From: Pyxicephalus adspersus | Lineage: Eukaryota; Chordata; Amphibia; Anura; Pyxicephalidae | NCBI RefSeq assembly: GCF_032062135.1 | Contig: NC_092863.1 | Span: forward strand, 12,678,192-12,742,191 | Length of the DNA stretch: 64,000 nucleotides | Direction: 5' to 3' | Shown: in pieces, positions 39,209 through 52,429 of the stretch | How the letters are laid out: each line of letters begins with the position of its first letter | Position numbering within the stretch: the stretch's first letter is position 1 | Position numbers and translations under genes: made by a program | Notes under the pieces: generated by a model | What the model saw: only the letters and a program-made list of their open reading frames with translations | The model's database searches: none | What the model was told of the DNA's origin: nothing

Positions 39209-40257
39209 GATCTGAAAACAAGTCAGTATTGAACAGCCTGGTCCTTCGACTGCACCACAAGCATAAAAGATGACATGTTAGCCAGCACATGCACTTGAGA
39301 GACTGCTCTATTGTTGGGTGGAGGTGCTACTTATATAGAGGCAGAGGGTGTCTGTTTAGAGTACTAAATAAATATATAATTGGAGAAATATGTTAATGTT
39401 TTACTATGCACTGAACTGAACTGCTCCATTTACATGTGCTGCTTTTTTTTTGCAGTTTTTGGAAAATCAGCACTGTCACAGCTCATAATGAGATTCACCT
39501 ATTTTTGTTGTTGCTGGGAAAAATTCTGAAAAGTTTCATTCTCCCATGTTGTCCTGGCAGGACGTGCCAATGCCTACTATCTGGAAGCTGCACACTCTAT
39601 ACCTGACCTACATTTCACTGGGTCAGCAGCGACCCGAGCTATGACTGCACTGAACTCCTTAATTAGGGACTCTCATGAAACATTAACAAGCCGCTACTCC
39701 ATAGGACCTCAGCTGGTGTTTGGGGACCCCGCTCTCCTCAGCTCACACTAACGGCAGGATTAAGAAGCTGTTAGCTGGAGTCAAGCTTCTTTGAAACAGC
39801 AAGAAAAAAAAATAATAAAAAATCATTTCCTGCTAGAGGCATGATTAGACACTTGCCACACAGCTCAAAAAAAATCCTATCTGACAATAATAGGCTGCAA
39901 AATAACGCCGACTAAACAAAATTCCTCCCCTGAACTAACACATCTCTTCTTCTGCAGCACACTAAGCCCTCATTGTCATCTGCATGCAGCAGTTATTCTT
40001 GCTGTTTTTCATTTAGGGTCAAAAGGAGGACAGTAATGATTGGTTTGGGTTTATTAATTTTTTTTCAAAATATAAGTAACTGGATAAACGTGGTATTTTG
40101 TGGGCCAAATCCACTAACTGGATTTGCAATGGACTACAAATCTGTCAGTTTCAAAGCACAGGACACTCTGAGCCTCAAGTACAAAGAATGTGGAAATGAG
40201 GAATAAGGTTTAACTGAAGGAAAAAAAGACAGCCAATAAATGGCTGATAGTCTAGGT
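39209..40257. other. Gene-free stretch with a possible conserved island
   Basis: 39545-39790 is repeat-free, of balanced composition, and holds TTAATTAGGGACTCTCATG. No exon was found. Confidence 0.4.
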
Positions 40258-40494
40258 CAGCCTTTCTCTATCTTTTTAACATGAGTGAACCCTGGAAATA
40301 CCTTTCAGGTCTCAAAGAACCCCTGCTATAATCACTATATTCACAGCTCGATTCTTACATAACTAGCCAGTGGGAAGAACATCACCCTTACACATCAAAA
40401 AACATCATCAGTAAACTGACCTGAAAGTCACAAACTGCTCATTGTTCAAGGAACCCCTAGCAAATTCTGGAGGTACCGTGGTTGAGAAACACTG
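40258..40494 (+). mobile_element. Non-autonomous hAT-like element
   Basis: The left end CAGCCTTTCTCTATC and the right end GGTTGAGAAACACTG are inverted hAT-type termini. Inner blocks (AAAGAACCCCTGCTATAATC, AAACTGACCTGAAAG, AAGGAACCCCTAGCAAATTC) are shared with 27942 and 56063. The flanks GTCTAGGT and GTAAAGAT match at only 5 of 8 bases, so the insertion is old or the borders are slightly off. Confidence 0.75.
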
Positions 40495-40759
40495 GTAAAG
40501 ATGAAGTTTATTCGACACAGTCATGAGCCAATGTTCTTCCAAGCTTCTGGAGGGTATTCATTCTCAAGGCTTGACAATGCTGGTCTATGAAGGAAGGTCT
40601 TGGTAAAACAAAAGCTTGGAGTTATTTAAAAAAAATAAAAATAAAATCTACTTCTCTTTTTGGTATGGCATTTATCAGACCTTATGGTCCTTTGGAAAGC
40701 CATGAAACACATTGACTCTTTATAAATGATTATAGTGACAATCTTTTTCTGTGCAAGTT

Positions 40760-40900
40760 CTTTAAGCCTGGAAAAGATAGACTGTCATGGGAGCACCTGG
40801 GTGATCCAGCAAACCTAGAATTGATATATTATGCCGTTTGTTGGCAAATGTTTTTAATTTTAGACTATTCCAGGATTGATGGATAAGTCAGGTTCTCCCG
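40760..40900 (+). mobile_element. Fold-back MITE family, truncated copy
   Basis: It contains AAAGATAGACTGTCATGGGA, ACCTGGGTGATCCAGCAAAC, TGTTGGCAAATG and a right-half fragment ending AAGTCAGGTTCTCCC. It then stops abruptly and a different sequence follows. Confidence 0.6.
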
Positions 40901-42145
40901 CTAAAGCTGTGTAATGCATTTTTTAAAATGCACATGCGTTGGCATGTGTTTCTATGGCAGCCCATTCTTTTAATAAAGTTACCCAATGCACCATATTACA
41001 CAGAAATATAGTTCATGCTGGGCTTTCAAAGCCCAATATATGTCAATTCACTGCAGTGCATTTGGAGCACCATTTTAGATAGACACCCAGCACACCAACG
41101 CATGTCTTTTGCATTGCTGCATGGAAACACGTGTTCAACTTACTGGTGTAGCCTGGCCCTTACTATTATTTGACTTTTTTAACATTGATCGTAAAACTTT
41201 CTTGTTTTACCTGTTTTGCTGTGTCATCCTAGCTTGATGAAAAATGCTGTGCAATATTGTGGTTTGTTCATATTTCCTCTTCTTGGGTATTACTATTATT
41301 ACATTTTATTATAGCGAAATAGATATTGAATAAAAATATTGAAAATGAAAAATGGGTAGAAGGTGTCAGTATTGCCTGAAGCAGTCAATCGATCAGTTAT
41401 TTTTCAGGTGCAGGTCAGACTTTTATTACAGCCGCACATATCTATGGCAGATGGAGAAGCAAGTTAATGGGTCCTGTCATGAAGGTTGGTATTTTTATAC
41501 ACTAGGACGTTACAAGAAACTAGAAGTTCTACATAATATATTTTAACTGTAAGTCCTTTAAGGCTTTCTTTTAAACTTGCTGAATTGGTATGAAGAAATA
41601 GATGGAAAGGTGAGATCTTTGCTCAGAGATTGGCTTTAAAATCACAGTTGAGTTTCTCAGAATTTACTTAAAGCCCTGTAGATACAGCAATAAATGAAAT
41701 CACCAATCTATTTAAAGTCTCAGACGATACAGTTATCATTGAAATATTCCTTTTCTGTAAAATTTCATATTTTTAGTTGTTATCCTTTATGATGACAACA
41801 ACCAATTGTTGCCAAGAGAATGGTGAATTTCCCCCAACAAGAACGCAGAAAGCAATAGCAACCTGATATGAGTTTCAAAACTTCTGCACTCTAATAAAAA
41901 CATAAAAAGGTTCTGGCTTTGTATATACTTTAATAATCTGGTCTGCAAAAGTAGCACGAGTTGGACATGGTTGACTTACATCACTGCACAGAGGTCAAAA
42001 ACAAGGCAGTTTATCAGTGGAGTGATTTTGTTTGAGAAACCCAAATTTTCAACGAAGAAAGAGGAGCACTTTTGAATAGGTTAAGGCTATACTGATAATA
42101 TTAGCACTAGGGTCCAAGGTTTATATCTCAATCAGTGAACTTTAT
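40901..42145. other. Gene-free intergenic DNA
   Basis: 40905-41162 has the look of another old dispersed repeat (AATGCATTTTTTAAAATGCA near its start, CCTGGCCCTTA at its end), but I cannot name it. Nothing else is recognisable. Confidence 0.4.
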
Positions 42146-42380
42146 GGAGTTTATATGTTCCTTCTGTGTTTGGGTGGGTTTCCTCTGGGCACTCTTACAA
42201 TTTCCTCCCACATCCCAGGTAGGTTTTTTTCAAAGCACATGGTTTTTTCAAAGGACATTTTAAAGACATATGACTATGGTATGGATTGTAACGTGTAAGC
42301 CCTTTTGAGGGACAGTTAGTGATATGACTATGGACTTTGTAAAGAGCTGAGTGGTATGTTGCTGCTATATAAATGTGAGA
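42146..42380 (-). repeat. Dispersed AAT-family repeat, inverted copy
   Basis: On the - strand it runs from the head (ATTTATATAGCAGCAACATA) through CTTTACAAAGTCCATAGTC to GGGAGGAAATTGTAAG and CCCACCCAAACACAGAAGG. The order is the same as at 36262. Confidence 0.7.
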
Positions 42381-45300
42381 GATGTGCCTGATCAAGTCCA
42401 TTACATTTCTTAGCACACTGGGTTTAAATCCGGAGTCTATAAGAAACCAGGTTGGTAATACAAAGACCATTTGACTACATATTGGCTTTGAGCACATTAC
42501 TGGTGAACTTTGAAGAACACATGCATCTATTCTGTGTTCTACTGTTTTATACCTTCTACTTCCTAGCAATTTAGCATCTCTTGGTTTTTCCATGGTGACC
42601 AAACCTTCTTGCAAACTGTGCAGCTGGCAGACACTAACTTGGCTAGATTGGTCTGTTCACTGTCACTCTCCTTCTTCTCTAGTTATAAATAGAACTGCTA
42701 AACATCCTAAGGACCTGTAGGCATTAAATAAACCTCTGTTGGATTTCCTTATAGCCTAATGAACACAATAACCAACCTTAGCAGCTTGCTACCAGAGGGG
42801 GAGAATAAGGGGGAGGATAAAAAAGTACATATTGTAAAAGCAGTCGTTTGTAGCAAAAGGGGGTGTGTTGAAGATATAGACTGAATATTGATCAGTGGGA
42901 TTAAATCTGCTGGTGAGCGATGTGATTTTACTGTTCCCATGTAGAAGAAATAAGGATGACAGTCTGCCTTATTTAAAAGGAATTATTCCCTGCCTGTCAA
43001 CCATGAAAAAAAAAAGGCTTTATCTCCCAGACAAATCCTTTTCCGATCTTGCAACGGCTGTTCTGCTGAGATTTTAGCATTCAGTTTGTTATAAGATATG
43101 GGATCTTGGGTGGGTTTTTCAGCCCTTAATCCCTAAACATCTGTTGAGGTTTTTCATAAATATACCTCTAGATACAATATAAGTGTACAGATTTGAAACA
43201 GAAAGAGCATTCACTCTGAACACACAGTATGCTCATTTCTTTATTTTACAGCTGAAACCAAAGGCAGATATAAAAAGAGTACCATTTTTCATGTTATGTA
43301 TTCATTAAAACAAATATAATTTTACAGAACTAAAATATCGATATTACTGATAATACTGATATTTTATAGAACTAAATACTGAAAACTCCTCCTACCATTA
43401 GTTACTAGATGGGAGGGGGAAAGAAACACATCAGATGGTCTGTAACTTACAGGAAACGTCTTTAAAAGAAGACAGAGATAGCAAGATGACCAACCTGTGT
43501 GTCGTTGCTTTTCCAGTCTGGGTTGGGTTTTAGACCAGGCTATATTGTTAAAATTCAAGATACCTTGAAAAAAAGGTCCAGGACCTAGTTGTGCTGTCTG
43601 TAAGGAGTATCTGGATCACATGAGTGATCAAACTATCCATTCATATGTATTCCAAACTCTTTGTTTGTTTTTACTTCAACTTCAAATAATGCATTATTTA
43701 GCAGAAGTGAGCATGTGTTTTTTATACATAATAGATGTACACTTCACGTTCATCCACCAAGTGTAGTGTATTCAGGTTAAGTAGACTGTCACTTTAAATG
43801 AATGCATCCACTTGCTACCGATGTGTACATGTATAATTTCCTTGACATACTTTAGATTCTAAAATAAATTACATTTTGTTGTGTCTAGAAAACTGTACCT
43901 TAATATGTAACATAAGACACCCCCAGCTAGCCAATACATAGCTATCAACATAACATTCTAAAACCTCAAATAAAGTCTCCAGGCAATAGAGGTGAAAATG
44001 ATGGAAAAGTTGTTTCCATTTCATGCATCTGCTGGTTCAAATTAAATATATTCATTTTAATTCATTTTTACTATATTGAATATTCTCTCCTGCTTGGGAA
44101 AACAAAATAAGTATGTTAGGTCATCTGTACTCTCTTCTATGTCTTGTCTCTGGACAAGAAATTGATTACTTTGTTTGAAATTTTACAATATTCTGACCTT
44201 TTTTAAATGAAATATATAGTTATAATTATATTTCGGTCAATTGTTACTTTGTGTGTTTTAAAGGATAAGTCCATTTAAAATTGAATTTTCATGTAGGTCT
44301 ATTATCTGTTATGGCATTGTGTTGGATTAATTTGTGATATAATGTTGTATTGTTAATGTTATATGAGCAATCCAAAATGAGAAGCTGGAATACATTAGGG
44401 TAGGTGGGAGGAACTCAGGTGAACAGGAACTATGGCAGGGGATCTCAAAAATCTAAAACATAAAAAAGGTCTAACTAAATGAGTTGACTAAACTAAACTT
44501 ATTAAGGTTTATTAAAAGACAAAAAATTCCAGAATATCTGGTGGGAGGTGTTTATTAACCCTTCCTGAATGTATTTCTTAGTAAGGTGTTTTAAATATAT
44601 TGTGTTCAATATGATAACTCAGAAATTAGTTTTACTAGCTCTGATTGCAGTAAACTGAAATGTGGATGCTATACATTCCAGTTTGTTCATGACTGTCCGT
44701 TGTGCTGCCAATAGTAAGAACATTTAATGCTTTACCAGGGGAAGTAAAGATCTGACACATATATATATATATATATATATATGTGTGTAAAAAAAAAAAA
44801 AAAAAAGGGGGAACTGGCCACCCAATGAACATAAATTAAAACGTGACATACCTTGAAAAGTTATGCTGGGTTTGGGGTGCGCTCTGTGATCAGACAGACG
44901 GATCACCTAGTTAAATGGAAAAGCTACTTATTAAGACGACAGTGAAAGGAACAGCGGCAATTAGGCAAAATCCAGTAACTCATAGCAACCATGTTTCATC
45001 AGTACAGTGCTATAAGAACAGAGAGAAATGATCTGATTAGTTGCTAAATATATTTTTAGGCATTTTGTATATTGTCATTAAACTATTATAACTGTTTTTC
45101 TACATTTGTGTGTTTTTTTTTTTTATCATCATCAAGTAAACATACATAATAATTAAAAATAGCATCATTTATTTGTCATCTTCAATGTGCGAAAATGCAA
45201 AAAAGAGAAACATGATGTTACCATAGAGTTAACATTAACTATGCATACAAAAAATATTCCAGATCCAAATACAAATCATGCTTGGAATTGATTAAATATA

Positions 45301-45569
45301 GTGCAAAAACAATTTGTCAAACAGGGCTGCAGCCTTAAATCATGCTTTAAATGTATTCACAGAAAATAAATAAACAGAACCAAAGAATAATAAAGCACCA
45401 GATAAATAATAAAGGGACTGTAGATCATGCAAATCCCAGATCCCTTTCTATAAAGGGAGGGAAAAAAAACTGCAGACTGCAGCCCATCACTATTTCAAAT
45501 ATGAAATACATGAGCAGCACAGAGAAGGGGATGCAGTGCAGACAGGTAAACCATTAGAAAACAGCAGCT
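42381..45569. other. Gene-free intergenic DNA between gosr2 and rprml
   Basis: An AT-rich stretch with an (AT)n run at 44759-44782 followed by an 18-base A run at 44789-44806. No exon was recognised. Confidence 0.55.
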
Positions 45570-45575
45570 TTTATT
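45570..45575 (-). terminator. rprml: Candidate rprml poly(A) signal
   Basis: TTTATT on the + strand is AATAAA on the gene strand, about 150 nt past the stop codon. More distal candidates (for example near 45168) also exist, so the true 3' end is uncertain. Confidence 0.45.
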
Positions 45576-45723
45576 TTTAAAAAATCACATTCAGTCAAAG
45601 TGGGTTTTTTTTTTCTTTTGGCACTCCTCATGCACAAGTCAAGAGAAGATCCATGCAGTGTTCTCTTTGAAGCTTCAAAAAAGTCCAGGAAATGGAAGAC
45701 CACCATTGGAAGGACCTCATTCT

Positions 45724-46270
<547 letters not shown>

Positions 46271-46294
46271 GGAGGTGATTGAATCCTGGATGGT

Positions 46295-46302
46295 CTTATA
46301 TA
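46295..46302 (-). promoter_or_regulatory. rprml: TATA box of rprml
   Basis: TATATAAG on the - strand, about 235 bp upstream of the rprml ATG. It is the only good TATA match I see within 500 bp upstream. Confidence 0.55.
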
Positions 46303-47062
46303 CTGCTGGGAGAAACCATTAGCCCAGCAGGCATGGGGAGGTGCTGATGGACTGAAGTTGACACTTCAATCTCAGAAGAAGCTCTTCATGCTTCACAGTC
46401 CAGCAAGCTGGATGTGCCTTGGCTCTTGGAGAGGTGGGAAAAATCACTGGACTGATTTAACCCTTAGCTTACTAGGAAACCTTTAGCAATAGATGTCAGT
46501 GATTCTAAGATAAGAATGCATATCTGCAAATCTATAACATTACATTAACAGTCCATTGCAAGGTTTGCAGAGAGAGGAGCAGGGCATGCAGTGGAACTTT
46601 GAAGTCTCCCAGACAGATATAGATGTGGCTAACATACAGGTGAATGTTCATTCTGCAGCGCTGTGGGTTGTGTCTTGCAGAATTCCTCAACTGTACAATG
46701 CTAACTTGAGGTTTGTTTGATAGATTTCAGATTTCTTAGCTTTACAAATCAATGGAATGTGATGCTGCGTTGTGCAGATGACATTTAGGACATTTTTACT
46801 TCTAGTAATTAACTTGATCTGACTAAAGGCTCATAATAATGCTTGTGGTCTATTTATTTTGCATAAACAGCAATCAGATCCTTAACCTTTCAGAGAGGGA
46901 AAATATTTCTCTATTTGTTAACGCTGGCTGCACTGGAATTTTCTGCACACTGAAGGCTAGTGTCTTTTTTTTTTTTTTTTACAGGATATACAGAAATAGT
47001 CATCATTATCCACATCATGATGTCAGATAATAATGTTGCACCAGCCATCACATAGTAAACTG
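46303..47062. other. Upstream flank of rprml
   Basis: Probable proximal regulatory DNA, with no further gene. A 16-base T run lies at 46965-46980. Confidence 0.4.
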
Positions 47063-47245
47063 TTGTTATTATTATTATTATTAATAATAATAATAATAAA
47101 AATAAACATGATTTTCATAGCACGGACATATTACACAGCGCTGTACATTAAATAGAGGTTGCAAAAGACAGACGAATACAGACAGTGACACAGGAGGAGA
47201 GGTCCCTGCCCCGAAGAGCTTACAATCCAGGAGGTGGGGGAAGTA
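47063..47245 (+). repeat. Dispersed AAT-bounded repeat, well preserved
   Basis: An ATT/AAT run (47065-47101) leads into TTACACAGCGCTGTACATTA, then AGAGGTTGCAAAAGACAGAC, GACACAGGAGGAGAGGTCCC and CCCGAAGAGCTTACAATCC. It matches the reverse copy at 459-598 throughout. Confidence 0.75.
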
Positions 47246-49174
47246 ACACACATATGTTGTGATGAGTAGAGTGATCTTCTTTTTGGCTATTTGCAAAAGT
47301 TTGTGTTATTTGTGTGCACAATATGCTGACTGTGGGGCTACACACAATTCTTCTAGATTTGGATGGAGAGGTTCCAAAGTGAACCAGTTATCATAGGATT
47401 GTTCATCATTCATCATTATTTACTGAAAGCCCAACTTCAGGTTACTGTTAAACATTGCATACTGGATTTCCCTTCCCTGGTGAAAATATATACTTCTTTT
47501 CCTTGACCCCCCCCCCTTCCTCAGTAGCCACTTCTCTACTGTCTAGTGCTTTAAAATATAGGTTGGTGTTTTGTACTTTTGCCATGTGATGTTGTGTCAA
47601 CTTTGAGCCTCTGTTGTATGTTTTCTACCTCGCCAATAAAAATATTTAGAAAACAAATATATATATACATATATATATATATATATTGTTGTTGTTATGT
47701 TTGTTGAGGTATCCTCCTGAAAAATGCAGGTCTGGAGTTGTATATCAGAGGTCAGAGAGGTACGACTGGTTGGGCAGGGATGCCAAGTGGCTTTGGCAGA
47801 CCCAAGTTGCCTGCAAACTTGTGGAAGAATTTCAAGCTCAGTTTTAGTTTTGGGATTTTTTAGGTTTCAATACCATGGTGGTACCATGGTGCATGTTTTC
47901 ATACCCTGGAGAAGGATGCCAGTTTGATTAAGGTTGTTAATAGTTGCACCTTATCCTATTACTGGAATCCATGGAAGCAAAGATTGTTCCTTTCTTGGAC
48001 ACAGTGGTGATAACTCAATAAATCAATATTGGGGTATTGAATCTACACTCCTCCTCATGAGCAAATACTGATTATTCAATTTAATGGCACATTTTATGAA
48101 TTCCAACACGGGTAGGTTAAAGGGAGACCAAATTATGTTTGGACATTGAAAATGAGGATTTGATGGGGAAGCCTATTGGTGAAACGGGTAAAAAACAAAG
48201 GATTTAGAGCACCCAGTATTTTTTTTAGAATGCATTATTTCATGGGTTAGTTGAATTTTGTATAGAAGCCCTGTTTTTTATTATGTTTTATTCTAGAATT
48301 GTACATGAATAAATTACGTGATTTTATAAATATGAGTCATATAATGTACCTAAAAAAATCCCAAATCTAAAATTGCGCTTGAAATTGTAATTAGGGGGAT
48401 GTGGTACCAGTAAAATGTATCTCCTATTCAGCAAGAAATGTAGTTCTAAACTTGGGGAGGAAGCCTGCAAATGAGGAAGATATTTTACTGCTTGAAGTGT
48501 GGGTGGGACACCACTGCATAGGTACATTTATCAATAGCCCAGAGTGGGACCTTTCCGTCAGCCAACATAAAGCGCCTGTTTCTTATATACCTTTGCTCTT
48601 GAAGGTGGTAGTGTCAGTGCATATTAGGAACCTACAAACCTGGATCTTATTCAAACATGGATTTTTTTGCAGCTGTAAATGACAGAGAACTACAAGGCAA
48701 CCATTACTGATTTCCCTCAGAAGATGTTAGTTGGCATTCATGCTGGCCATCTGACTTTATATTTTGCTTTATCAATCACATTGCAGAAGCATAAAGCACA
48801 TAAAAGCCAAAATGTAGAATAGTTATATAGAATAGTAATATAGAGTCCATAACTCCTTATCCAGATAAGTATTAGAGCAATTCAAATGTCAAAATAGCGT
48901 CAGATTGGCCCGTTAAAGAGAAGGAGAATTCTCCAGTGAACCCCACTAATATGCCCCAAACATGACATTTTAAGTGCTTGATAGAGGTAACAAGTGGCCC
49001 CCTGGCACTGCTACCTTATAAAAATACATTCCGGTACTCTGCCTGCAATTGTGCTAAAACATTATGTTGGGCAGAGTTTTGGCAGCAGAACAGGAGAGAG
49101 AGACAGTTTCACAGGAGTGGGTGTTCTGGCAAGCAAAACTATTGAACCATTGCTGGAGAGTATTGTCCTGTTAT
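47246..49174. other. Gene-free intergenic DNA
   Basis: Includes an (AT)n tract at about 47656-47687 and nothing else I can name. Confidence 0.5.
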
Positions 49175-49455
49175 GGGGTAGGGAGTAATTGTTTTAGCGG
49201 AGGGGTTATTGTGCTAGCTGGGAGGGTTTTGGGCTGGTTGAGATTTTGTGTTTGTATTGGCCCGGGGGTTATTATGCTAGGGGTGTTTGTACTGTACTGT
49301 AAAGTGCTGTCGGGGTTATTTGAGGTGGTTGGGGGTAATTGGGCTGGCTAGGTGGTATTTGGCTGAAAGGGGGTAGGGGGATTATTGTGACAATTGGGGT
49401 TATTGAGGTGGTATAGGGTTGTTTTTGATGTCTGGAATTTTTGTGCTGGCTGAAG
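49175..49455 (+). repeat. G-rich degenerate tandem repeat
   Basis: Roughly 30-bp imperfect units around GGGTTATTGTGCTAGCTGGG recur (GGGTTATTATGCTAGGGG, GGGTAATTGGGCTGGCTAGG, GGGTTATTGAGGTGGTATAG). Strand asymmetry is strong, with G far above C. The open frames in it come from the repeat. Confidence 0.65.
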
Positions 49456-52385
49456 TAAAGTAAAGTTGTTACTGAATTATATTTGACCCTGAAACTTGCT
49501 GTAGTTGTCATTGCAGGTCATAACACCCAATATCACTAACAACATGGTTTATTCAATGCCATAATAATTGTAGCGTACTCCCCAAGCCCTATTTTGTCTA
49601 AACCACGACAAACCAAAGAGGATAAGGTGGCATACTACAATGTATACACCGTGAATCAATACCCATTTTATCAACCAGGGCTACTTTTGGACCATTCACA
49701 CAAGCACTCCAGGCAGGCAGCAAGTGATGTTCCTAATTATTTTCAAATGTAGGCAACCATGATCTGTGATATTTTTAGACATACTAACACTTAATATATG
49801 TCAAGCAATGCAAGAGGCATTGATACAAACTTCTGGCTACTACAGCCTGGATGCATTGGTGTATGTTACATACTCCAGACAGAAGTGTTCCTTGTCTCAA
49901 TAATTCCTGGTTGTTAAGCATTATCCAAGTTCTCTTTTATAATAGCCTCAAGTCAAGTGTTAGCTCCCTCTCTATATTTTTTACAGAAAAGCTTATTTAA
50001 TAGAATAGTTTCATTTTGACATATTTGTTAGATACGAACAGCCTCTAACAATCTGTGGTACATATGATCAGTCTGTGACGGTATTCTGTAAATTGTGAGT
50101 AGATTCTACATCAAATTTTGTGTCCCAGTTTTCAGTTGTACATCTTCCTTGAACATTTGTTTACACAGTACTTGGCCTATCATGGTGTAGGATTTTGCAA
50201 TATGTGTTAACTATGATTCACAGTATTGTGTTTTTATTTTTATATAATAGCGGCATATTCCATGGACCTTTACAATTTGGAGAAATCATAAAATGAATAT
50301 ATGTACGTTAACATAATATGACACATTTGTGCCTGACAATATGAAGACATGGCAGAAGTAAGACATGACAAAACGTGATTTTTTTTTTTTTTGTACTGAG
50401 AACTGAGTACATCTAATTATAAAATGTTATATTTATGCTGCATCAACCACCAGCTGGATCTTTTGAAGGACAGAAAAAAAGTCCTGCTGAGGACAGATGT
50501 TACAGAAAGAGAAAAGCAATGCCTAGAGGTAATATGGTAATCCAGAATAAGAATTAGTAATAAAACAAAAGGAAGGATGGTAGGTCCATGGTAACTGTAA
50601 CAAGACACAAAACTCATACAATAATTTGGTTTAATTTGCTTTGATAAGAGGTGCATTTTTAAAGACACATGTCACAGGTATAAACAGTCAAATTATTCCT
50701 AGTGAATGCTATAGAAAACAAAAAATAAATGATGAAATTATGGTACGGAAAGTGGGAGTTTGGTGCAAATTAGCACACCAAAGGACACACATAGGATTGT
50801 TGATATATAGAAAAAGATTGACCCACCAGGATTTAGAAGTTCGTTTAACTAGTTGTTGGGCTGGAAATCTAAATTTTTATAGTGGAAAAACAGTGGGCAT
50901 TAAAGAGTAGCCAAAATAGGAATATGATTTATTTTTATGTAATGCATCTATTGGAGCAAATCTGTAACCTTTAAAGAGCATTTGGACATGCAGCATTAGT
51001 CCAATCTTGTTTTGGCAATCCTGTACATGTTCAGAAAAGTGTTACACTGTAATAAATACTACTGTAATAAATATTAATAAAAAAAAAAATTAGTCTTGGG
51101 CTGCAAATATATTACAAATTAAACTGTCCCCATTTGGCAAAGTAAATTGGATACATTTTGTGAATTTGCAATCTCATCCCTTGCAATCCTGTGCTGCCAG
51201 TTGTGCTGTTTTGTAAATGTCTGTGAATGATTTAATAGAGTAGATAAAACCATTTTCACTCAAACACGCATGCAAAATTTAGAAGTGGTCAGAAGCAAGT
51301 TTTATATTGTTGGAGTTTTACTCTAGGAAATTATAAATCAAGTTTTAATCTTGTTTCATTGTGTGTCTCTCTGCTCCCGCTTAGTATTGCCTCGCTGATG
51401 ACAGATGATTATTGTCCCACTCTGCTCAGTCTAAGCATAGAAGAGGGCTGAGAGCTTCAATATCATATAATTGTATAGAAACCTAAATCTCTACTTTTGC
51501 TTTGCTTTGCATCTTGAATAATTGTACTGGCTCCTCTCCTGCATTGAAATAGATTACTCTGACGGTAAACCTCTGACAGTGTTTATTAGAACCTGCAGCA
51601 AGTCAGATGGCCATCAGCATCATCTAGCTCCTTTCTTACCAGCTGAACTTTCCCTGGCCCATCTCTTTTATTTATATTAATTAAATCCTTTCAATTACGG
51701 AGGCTTATGATCACATGGTAGTTACTGAGAGTGGTTTGCATGTAAATGCAGCCTGCCTAGGAACACCAAATCCTCTGGACTAAGGTCTACCTATGAAGCA
51801 TTTTGATTTTTGCATATTTACATAACCCTTTCCAAGAGGTGGTCCACTGCTTGAATCAGGGCTCCAGAGAGAATTACTAAGGCAGGGTGCTGTAATGCTT
51901 TCAAGTTTTGTACAGCAAGCAACCAGGTCCTCCCACCAGTCATGATCTGTCTGCATTGCATAAAGAAGCACAGAGTTGTATGTGATGACCTGGTCACTGG
52001 GTCTAAAATTAGGTATTTAATGCAAATAATAAAGGTTGTATTAAAAATATCATTAGCATGTTGATAAGGGTGTAAAAGGATCTAGTAAAGGCAAAATATT
52101 AGCAGATATTTAGTGTATATGTAAATCCAAACAATACAAATTTATAAGAATTATTCTAAAATGTTAAAGTAATTTAAAAAGTCATGTTTATTCTTAAAAA
52201 TGTTTATTAAAAATGTACCTTGTTCTAGAAAAAATTCCTGATAATCTGGTTAATTAACTTACTCCTGAATTTTATACATGTCGGATTGCACATGAGATTA
52301 CAGCACCCCTGCAGAACTTCTCCATCCAGAATAACGTAGCGGTCAAGTTGTGTATATAATACTTACCTCCTCCCTGCATATATTC
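49456..52385. other. Gene-free DNA; partial repeat at 50227 and a possible conserved island
   Basis: About 50240-50330 is a weak AAT-family fragment (ATAATAGCGGCATATTCCAT). 51360-51760 is repeat-free with octamer-like and TAATTA words. No gene was found. Confidence 0.4.
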
Positions 52386-52429
52386 GTTTCCTGATGAAGT
52401 GGATTCATATCTGCGAAACGCGTTGAAAC
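52386..52429 (+). ncRNA. Hammerhead-ribozyme-like motif
   Basis: Read as RNA: stem I GUUUC (52386-52390) pairs with GAAAC (52425-52429). The core CUGAUGA is at 52391-52397, followed by one unpaired A at 52398. Stem II GUGGAU (52399-52404) pairs with AUCUGC (52409-52414, including two G-U pairs) around the loop UCAU. The core GAAA is at 52415-52418. Stem III ACGCGU (52418-52423) is self-complementary and has no loop, so it would pair between two copies. U52424 sits at the cleavage position. Known small hammerheads of Penelope-like retroelements and retrozymes have such minimal stem III. The extra A beside the core departs from consensus, so this may be an inactive or variant copy. Confidence 0.55.

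Noticed and set aside
38860..39232. Three overlapping + strand frames with repeating peptides
   Set aside because: They are produced by the 32-bp minisatellite, which is open in all three frames. There is no start context or conserved protein.
42195..42614. 139-residue - strand frame
   Set aside because: It is partly made of the AAT-family dispersed repeat and has no domain signature.
44985..45010. Minus-strand CTGATGAAAC as another hammerhead core
   Set aside because: The two core boxes run together with no stem II, and flanks do not pair.
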